Shown piece by piece: positions 5,161-8,858 of a stretch of 8,858 bases of DNA. Made by a program: the position numbers and the translations under genes. The stretch comes from a bacterium (GTDB lineage: Bacteria > Ratteibacteria > UBA8468): assembly GCA_030672255.1 (NCBI GenBank), contig DAOVGU010000111.1, forward strand, positions 1 through 8,858, in the 5' to 3' direction. Each line of letters opens with the position of its first letter. Positions within the stretch are counted from its first letter, which is position 1. The notes below the pieces were generated by a model. It was given only the letters and a program-made list of their open reading frames with translations. It was not told the DNA's origin and did no database searches.

Positions 5161-6423
5161 ATGCCAGCATTTCATTACGTAGGTGTTGATCCAAGTGGCA
5201 AAAGCCTTGATGGCACAATAAATGCCGCGGGGCTGCAGGCAGCCATCGGGATGTTAAAAGGGAAGGGCTACTTCCTCAGCGAAATTACTGAGGTGAAGGG
5301 AGGATTAGCAAGGAAAGCACCGGCAAAGGAGAAAGCAGCAAAATCAGAAGGGTTCTCCCTTTCCTTCAGTTTTGGTGCTCCCGGCCTTAAATCAAAGCAA
5401 CGCACCACCACTACCCGACAATTGGCTACTCTTATCGCCTCTGGCCTACCACTTCTGCGGTCGCTCCGGGTTCTGCGGGATCAACAGAAGGGTCCAGCCT
5501 CCCTCCTTTTTAATAATCTTGCCGAGGATGTTGAAGCAGGTTCCCTCTTCTCCCAGGCTCTTGCCAAATATCCCAAGACCTTCCCCAAGGTCTACATCGC
5601 AATGGTCAGGGCAGGAGAGGCAGGAGGTGCTCTTGATGCCGCTTTAAGACGACTGGCCGAATTCGGAGAAAGTGAAACAAAATTAAAGGGCAAAATAAAG
5701 TCAGCGATGATGTATCCGATTGTTATTGTCGTTGTTGCTTCTGCCATCGTGACCTTCATTATGTTAAGGATTGTGCCCATTTTCACCAAGATTTTTGAAG
5801 ATATGCAGGCGGGAGAGTTACCGGCTCCTACAAAGTTGCTTATTTTCCTCAGTAAACTTATTACCCAAAAAATATATATTCCCATTATCGGTATTGTTGT
5901 TCTGGCAATTCTTTATAGACTCCTTAATAGATGGAGGATATCCAAGTACTACATCGATAAAGGAAAACTAAAGATTCTTCTCTTTGGTCCGGTAATAATG
6001 AAGACAATTATGGCCAGGTTTTCCCGGACACTGGCCACCCTCATTACCAGTGGCGTTCCAATTTTACAATCCTTATTGATTGTTCGTGACACGATTGGTA
6101 ACGAGGTAATTGCTCGCGGTATTACAGTTGTCCATGATCAGGTAAGAGAAGGGGAAGGAATCAGCACTCCAATGATTAAGGCCAAGGTCTTCCCTCCTAT
6201 CCTTACCAATATGGTTGCTGTGGGGGAGGAGACCGGCGCAGTCGATCAGATGCTGGAGAAAGTGGCCGATGCCTATGAGGAGGAGGTGGATAGTGCCGTC
6301 AGCGGGCTTTCTTCGATGATGGAGCCAATCCTTATTGTCTTCATGGGTGGTATTGTTGGCTTCATTGTCATTGCCCTCTTTATGCCCCTGATTAAATTAG
6401 CGATGGGTATTTCTGCTGGATAA
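5161..6423 (+). CDS. pilC: Type IV pilus inner-membrane platform protein PilC (GspF family)
   Basis: Polytopic inner-membrane protein that couples the cytoplasmic ATPases to pilin polymerisation; 420 residues, a normal length. The N-terminus is characteristic: MPAFHYVGVDPSGKSLDGTI resembles the usual PilC opening. Two T2SSF repeats follow, one starting near TRQLATLIASGLPLLRSLRV (about residue 86) and one near FSRTLATLITSGVPILQSLL (about 285). Membrane segments are visible after MMYP (about 187-205), near YIPIIGIVVLAILYRLL (about 238-254) and at the C-terminus after MMEP (about 390-412). The start is fixed by an in-frame TAG 15 bases upstream. There is no Shine-Dalgarno sequence before the ATG, as for pilT. 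The next gene, nagB, begins 14 bases after the stop, implying co-transcription. GspF is the alternative name; the PilT neighbour supports PilC. Confidence 0.95.
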   Translation: MPAFHYVGVDPSGKSLDGTINAAGLQAAIGMLKGKGYFLSEITEVKGGLARKAPAKEKAAKSEGFSLSFSFGAPGLKSKQRTTTTRQLATLIASGLPLLRSLRVLRDQQKGPASLLFNNLAEDVEAGSLFSQALAKYPKTFPKVYIAMVRAGEAGGALDAALRRLAEFGESETKLKGKIKSAMMYPIVIVVVASAIVTFIMLRIVPIFTKIFEDMQAGELPAPTKLLIFLSKLITQKIYIPIIGIVVLAILYRLLNRWRISKYYIDKGKLKILLFGPVIMKTIMARFSRTLATLITSGVPILQSLLIVRDTIGNEVIARGITVVHDQVREGEGISTPMIKAKVFPPILTNMVAVGEETGAVDQMLEKVADAYEEEVDSAVSGLSSMMEPILIVFMGGIVGFIVIALFMPLIKLAMGISAG

Positions 6424-6437
6424 GAAAGGAGAAAGGA

Positions 6438-7223
6438 ATGGAAGTAATTATAAAGAAGAATTATGAAGCGATAAGTGAGGAGGCGGCAAGGGTCGTCAAG
6501 GAAAGGCTTTTAGAGAAACCGGATTTAGTCTTAGGACTTGCTACGGGAAGCACCCCTCTTGGCCTCTATAAAGAACTGGTGAGAATGCACCGGGAGGAGG
6601 GTTTAAGTTTTAAGAAGGTAAGAACCTTTAATCTTGACGAGTACTACGGCCTTTCCCCTGATCATCCGCAGAGTTACCATTATTTTATGAATGCGAATTT
6701 ATTCTCCCAGATCGATATTGATTTAGCCAATACCCATATCCCTGATGGGTTGGCAAAGAATGTGGGCAAGTATTGCCTTGAATATGAGGAAAAGATTGAA
6801 AAATGCGGGGGGATTGATCTGCAGATTTTAGGGATTGGTAGAGACGGCCATATCGGATTTAATGAACCCGGCTCTTCCCTTGCCTCCCGCACCCGGATTA
6901 AGACCCTCGAGGAGCAGACAGTAAAGGATAATAGTCGTTTCTTCAAAAGTATTGATGAGGTTCCGAGATATGCAATTACCACGGGGGTAGGCACAGTGAT
7001 GGATTCTAAGGAGATCATTCTCTTAGCCAGTGGTAAAAATAAAGCGGGAATTATCGCCAAGGCGATAGAAGGTCCCGTGACAAGTCAAATTACCGCCTCA
7101 ATATTGCAGGTTCATCCTCAGGTAATTGCTATCCTGGATGAGGAGGCCACTTCCTCTCTGAAGAGAAAGGATTACTATAAATTTGTTGAAGAAGGGGTGA
7201 AAAAGTTTAAAAAGCATGTTTAA
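6438..7223 (+). CDS. nagB: Glucosamine-6-phosphate deaminase NagB
   Basis: Cytosolic enzyme converting glucosamine-6-phosphate to fructose-6-phosphate and ammonia, the step that commits amino sugars to glycolysis. The 261-residue length compares with 266 in E. coli. The phosphate-binding LATGSTPLGLYKEL is present, and Asp67 in NLDEYYGL corresponds to E. coli Asp72. Asp136, His138 and Glu143 in GRDGHIGFNEP match the catalytic Asp141, His143 and Glu148 with a constant offset of 5. The segment SSLASRTRIKT keeps the residues equivalent to E. coli Ser151, Ser152, Arg158 and Lys160 of the N-acetylglucosamine-6-phosphate allosteric site, so allosteric activation is possible. AAGGAG (6426-6431) lies 6 bases before the ATG. 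The gene follows pilC by 14 bases and overlaps the next gene by 8 bases. No nagA, nagE or other amino-sugar gene is visible. The catalytic set separates it from 6-phosphogluconolactonase. Confidence 0.95.
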   Translation: MEVIIKKNYEAISEEAARVVKERLLEKPDLVLGLATGSTPLGLYKELVRMHREEGLSFKKVRTFNLDEYYGLSPDHPQSYHYFMNANLFSQIDIDLANTHIPDGLAKNVGKYCLEYEEKIEKCGGIDLQILGIGRDGHIGFNEPGSSLASRTRIKTLEEQTVKDNSRFFKSIDEVPRYAITTGVGTVMDSKEIILLASGKNKAGIIAKAIEGPVTSQITASILQVHPQVIAILDEEATSSLKRKDYYKFVEEGVKKFKKHV

Positions 7224-8523
7224 AAAAGTTGTTCCTTCCTTAATTTTTTTCACCCTTTTCTCTCTTCCCTTTGCTTATGTAAATTCCTCCATCTCGTCCA
7301 CAGGACAAGAACCCTTTGTTTATCTTCTTCCCATTAAGGGGGTAATTAATCCGATTACTTCCCGGCAAATCAAAGAAGGAATAAGGTATGTTCGAAGAGA
7401 AAAGGCCTCCCTTTTAATCATAAAACTTGATACGCCGGGAGGTTTTCTCATCTCTACCAGGGCAATTGTAGAAGAGATTATGTCGGCAAATATCCCGATT
7501 GTTATCTACGTGGCTCCCTCTGGTGCTCAGTGTGCCTCGGCCGGCACCTTCATTGCCCTCTCTGCCCCTATCTTAGCGATGGCAGAGGCAACAAATATTG
7601 GAGCCGCCCATCCGGTCAGTCTGATGGGAGGGATGGGCAAGGAGATGGAGAAAAAGATTGTAAATGATGCCGTCAGTTTTATCAAGGGAATTGCCAGGAA
7701 AAATAATCGCAATAGCAAATGGGCTGAGGATGCGGTAAGAAAAAGCCTTTCTATCGGTGAGGAGGAGGCACTCAAGTTAGGCGTGATTGACCTTATCGCC
7801 AAAAACGAAGAGGATCTTTTGGCGAAATTGGAGGGAAGAGAGATCCTCATTTCCGGAAAAAAGAGAATTTTAGATGTCAAAGATAGCAAAATTATTCCCT
7901 TAAGGATTAAGCCGGCGGAAAAATTCCTCCAGAGCTTAGGGGATCCAAATATTGCCTATATTTTTCTTATTCTTGGCATCTGGGGAATCATTGCCGAATT
8001 CTCCAGTCCGGGTATTGGCTTTCCCGGAATTGTTGGCGCCATTTGCCTTATCCTGGCCTTCTTTGCCTTTCATTCCCTACCAATCAATATTGCGGGGCTA
8101 TTGCTAATCTTTCTGGCGATTACCTTCTTCATTCTGGAGGTAAAGATTGCCTCTGGTGGTCTCCTGGCTACGGGGGGTGTTGTTTCTCTGCTTTTGGGCT
8201 CGTTTATGCTCATAAAACCCTTCTCCTTTATCAGAAGAGTTTCAACCCCTCTCATCTTAGGGGTAACCCTTACTACCGCTCTTCTCTTTCTCTTTGTTCT
8301 CTTCTTTGTAATCCATGCTCATAAAAGGAAAGTTACAACCGGAAAGGAAGGTTTAATTGGCGAGATTGGAGAGGCAAGGACGATACTTTCTCCTTCCGGC
8401 AAACTTTACATTCACGGTGAATACTGGAATGGAAAAAGTTTGGAAGGTTTAATTAAAAAAGGGGAGAAGGTCAAGGTAATCAGGATAGAAGGAAGGGAAC
8501 TATTAGTAAAGAAGGTGGAATAA
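7216..8523 (+). CDS. nfeD: Long-form NfeD membrane-bound serine protease (ClpP/crotonase-fold)
   Basis: Membrane serine protease of the long NfeD family, 435 residues. Residues about 1-22 form a signal or anchor segment. The protease domain spans about 32-230, with KLDTPGG near 75 and the nucleophile Ser108 in SGAQCASAGTFI. The base is probably Lys147 in KKIVNDAVSFI, by analogy with the Ser97/Lys138 dyad of Pyrococcus PH1510. Four or five hydrophobic membrane segments follow (about 245-370), starting with the typical GDPNIAYIFLILGIWGIIAE. The C-terminal 60 residues, from about TTGKEGLIGEIGEA, are the OB-fold NfeD domain. Members usually sit next to a slipin/stomatin or flotillin gene and act in membrane-protein quality control; no such partner follows here. 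The ATG lies inside the end of nagB (8-base overlap) with only a weak, distant purine stretch, suggesting translational coupling. Confidence 0.93.
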   Translation: MFKKVVPSLIFFTLFSLPFAYVNSSISSTGQEPFVYLLPIKGVINPITSRQIKEGIRYVRREKASLLIIKLDTPGGFLISTRAIVEEIMSANIPIVIYVAPSGAQCASAGTFIALSAPILAMAEATNIGAAHPVSLMGGMGKEMEKKIVNDAVSFIKGIARKNNRNSKWAEDAVRKSLSIGEEEALKLGVIDLIAKNEEDLLAKLEGREILISGKKRILDVKDSKIIPLRIKPAEKFLQSLGDPNIAYIFLILGIWGIIAEFSSPGIGFPGIVGAICLILAFFAFHSLPINIAGLLLIFLAITFFILEVKIASGGLLATGGVVSLLLGSFMLIKPFSFIRRVSTPLILGVTLTTALLFLFVLFFVIHAHKRKVTTGKEGLIGEIGEARTILSPSGKLYIHGEYWNGKSLEGLIKKGEKVKVIRIEGRELLVKKVE

Positions 8524-8531
8524 AATGAATT

Positions 8532-8541
8532 GAGGAGGGGG
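8532..8541 (+). promoter_or_regulatory. Strong Shine-Dalgarno tract before the C11 peptidase gene
   Basis: GAGGAGGGGG lies 9-18 bases after the nfeD stop. It is optimally spaced (GGAGG ends 5 bases upstream) for an in-frame ATA at 8544, and is about 40 bases from the first ATG at 8580. It bears on the start of the downstream gene. Confidence 0.5.
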
Positions 8542-8579
8542 TAATAAAAAGTATAAGAGGTTTATTGGGAGAAGCAGCT

Positions 8580-8858
8580 ATGACATTGCTGCTTCTTTTA
8601 GTTTTTACTCAGATAGCATCTGCCCAGGCAGACTGGACATTTATGGTCTACCTGGATGGAGATAATAGCTTAGAAACTGCTGCTATCTATGATTTCTTAG
8701 AGATGGCAAAAGTTGGTTCAGATGCTAATGTTAATATCATTGTTCAGTTTGATAGAATTGCTGGTTATAGTTCTATTTATGATAACTGGGAATCAACAAA
8801 GAGGTTTTGCATTTTTTCAAATAGCACGCCAGTTACTACCGATGCAGGTTATATCTCA
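8580..8858 (+). CDS. Secreted clostripain-family (C11) cysteine peptidase, 5' part only
   Basis: The reading frame is open to the window end (93 codons from ATG 8580). A hydrophobic signal peptide, MTLLLLLVFTQIASAQA, is followed by DWTFMVYLDGDNSLE, the hallmark N-terminus of clostripain-related proteins (peptidase C11). The conserved NIIVQFDR strand comes next. The catalytic His/Cys would lie beyond the window. Exported cysteine endopeptidases of this family usually cleave after basic residues. The start is uncertain. ATG 8580 has GGGAG 8 bases upstream, TTG 8565 has AAGAGG 4 bases upstream, and ATA 8544 has the strongest ribosome site and would add KSIRG, the positive n-region that the shorter forms lack. 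An in-frame TGA at 8526-8528 bounds all options. The gene is probably co-transcribed with nfeD, whose stop is at 8523. Family assignment is firm; function beyond that is not visible. Confidence 0.8.
   Translation, partial: MTLLLLLVFTQIASAQADWTFMVYLDGDNSLETAAIYDFLEMAKVGSDANVNIIVQFDRIAGYSSIYDNWESTKRFCIFSNSTPVTTDAGYIS

Noticed and set aside
4957..5175. Minus-strand 72-codon open frame across the pilC leader.
   Set aside because: It lies over the paired structured element, has no recognisable protein features, and its sequence is explained by the element and the pilC start.

Overview
The window carries a bacterial type IV pilus (T4P) motor cluster that runs into a short accessory block, all on the + strand. 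Layout: pilB-type ATPase 1 (36-1727), a 306-base structured spacer, pilT (2034-3107), pilB-type ATPase 2 overlapping pilT by 4 bases (3104-4852), a 308-base structured spacer, pilC (5161-6423), nagB (6438-7223), a long-form NfeD membrane serine protease overlapping nagB by 8 bases (7216-8523), and the 5' end of a secreted clostripain-family (C11) peptidase that runs off the window. The host is a diderm-type bacterium with mid-range G+C, probably an uncultivated lineage. The proteins are recognisable by family, but nothing in the sequence fixes the phylum.

Together the genes encode the cytoplasmic engine of a T4P or type II secretion-like machine: two extension-type ATPases with MshEN-like N-termini and tetracysteine zinc sites, one retraction ATPase, and the PilC platform protein. 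NagB (glucosamine-6-phosphate to fructose-6-phosphate) and NfeD (envelope proteolysis) follow at operon-like spacing, with no terminator visible between pilC and the end of nfeD. I see no direct functional link between them and the pilus.

The most interesting part is noncoding. The spacers before pilT and pilC carry two copies of the same element (about 1796-2033 and 5012-5160), although the two downstream genes are unrelated. Both copies have near-identical 5' blocks, near-identical 3' blocks and a long closing stem. Both have a hairpin whose stem is completely changed but still paired while its 7-base loop TCGCTGG is unchanged, and both leave exactly 9 bases between the end of the closing stem and the ATG. 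Neither gene has a Shine-Dalgarno sequence, whereas pilB2, nagB and probably the C11 gene do. I do not recognise the element as a known riboswitch class. It is either a new cis-regulatory RNA of the pilus genes or a dispersed inverted-repeat (MITE/REP-like) element. Upstream of each copy lies a further large inverted repeat starting just after the preceding stop codon.
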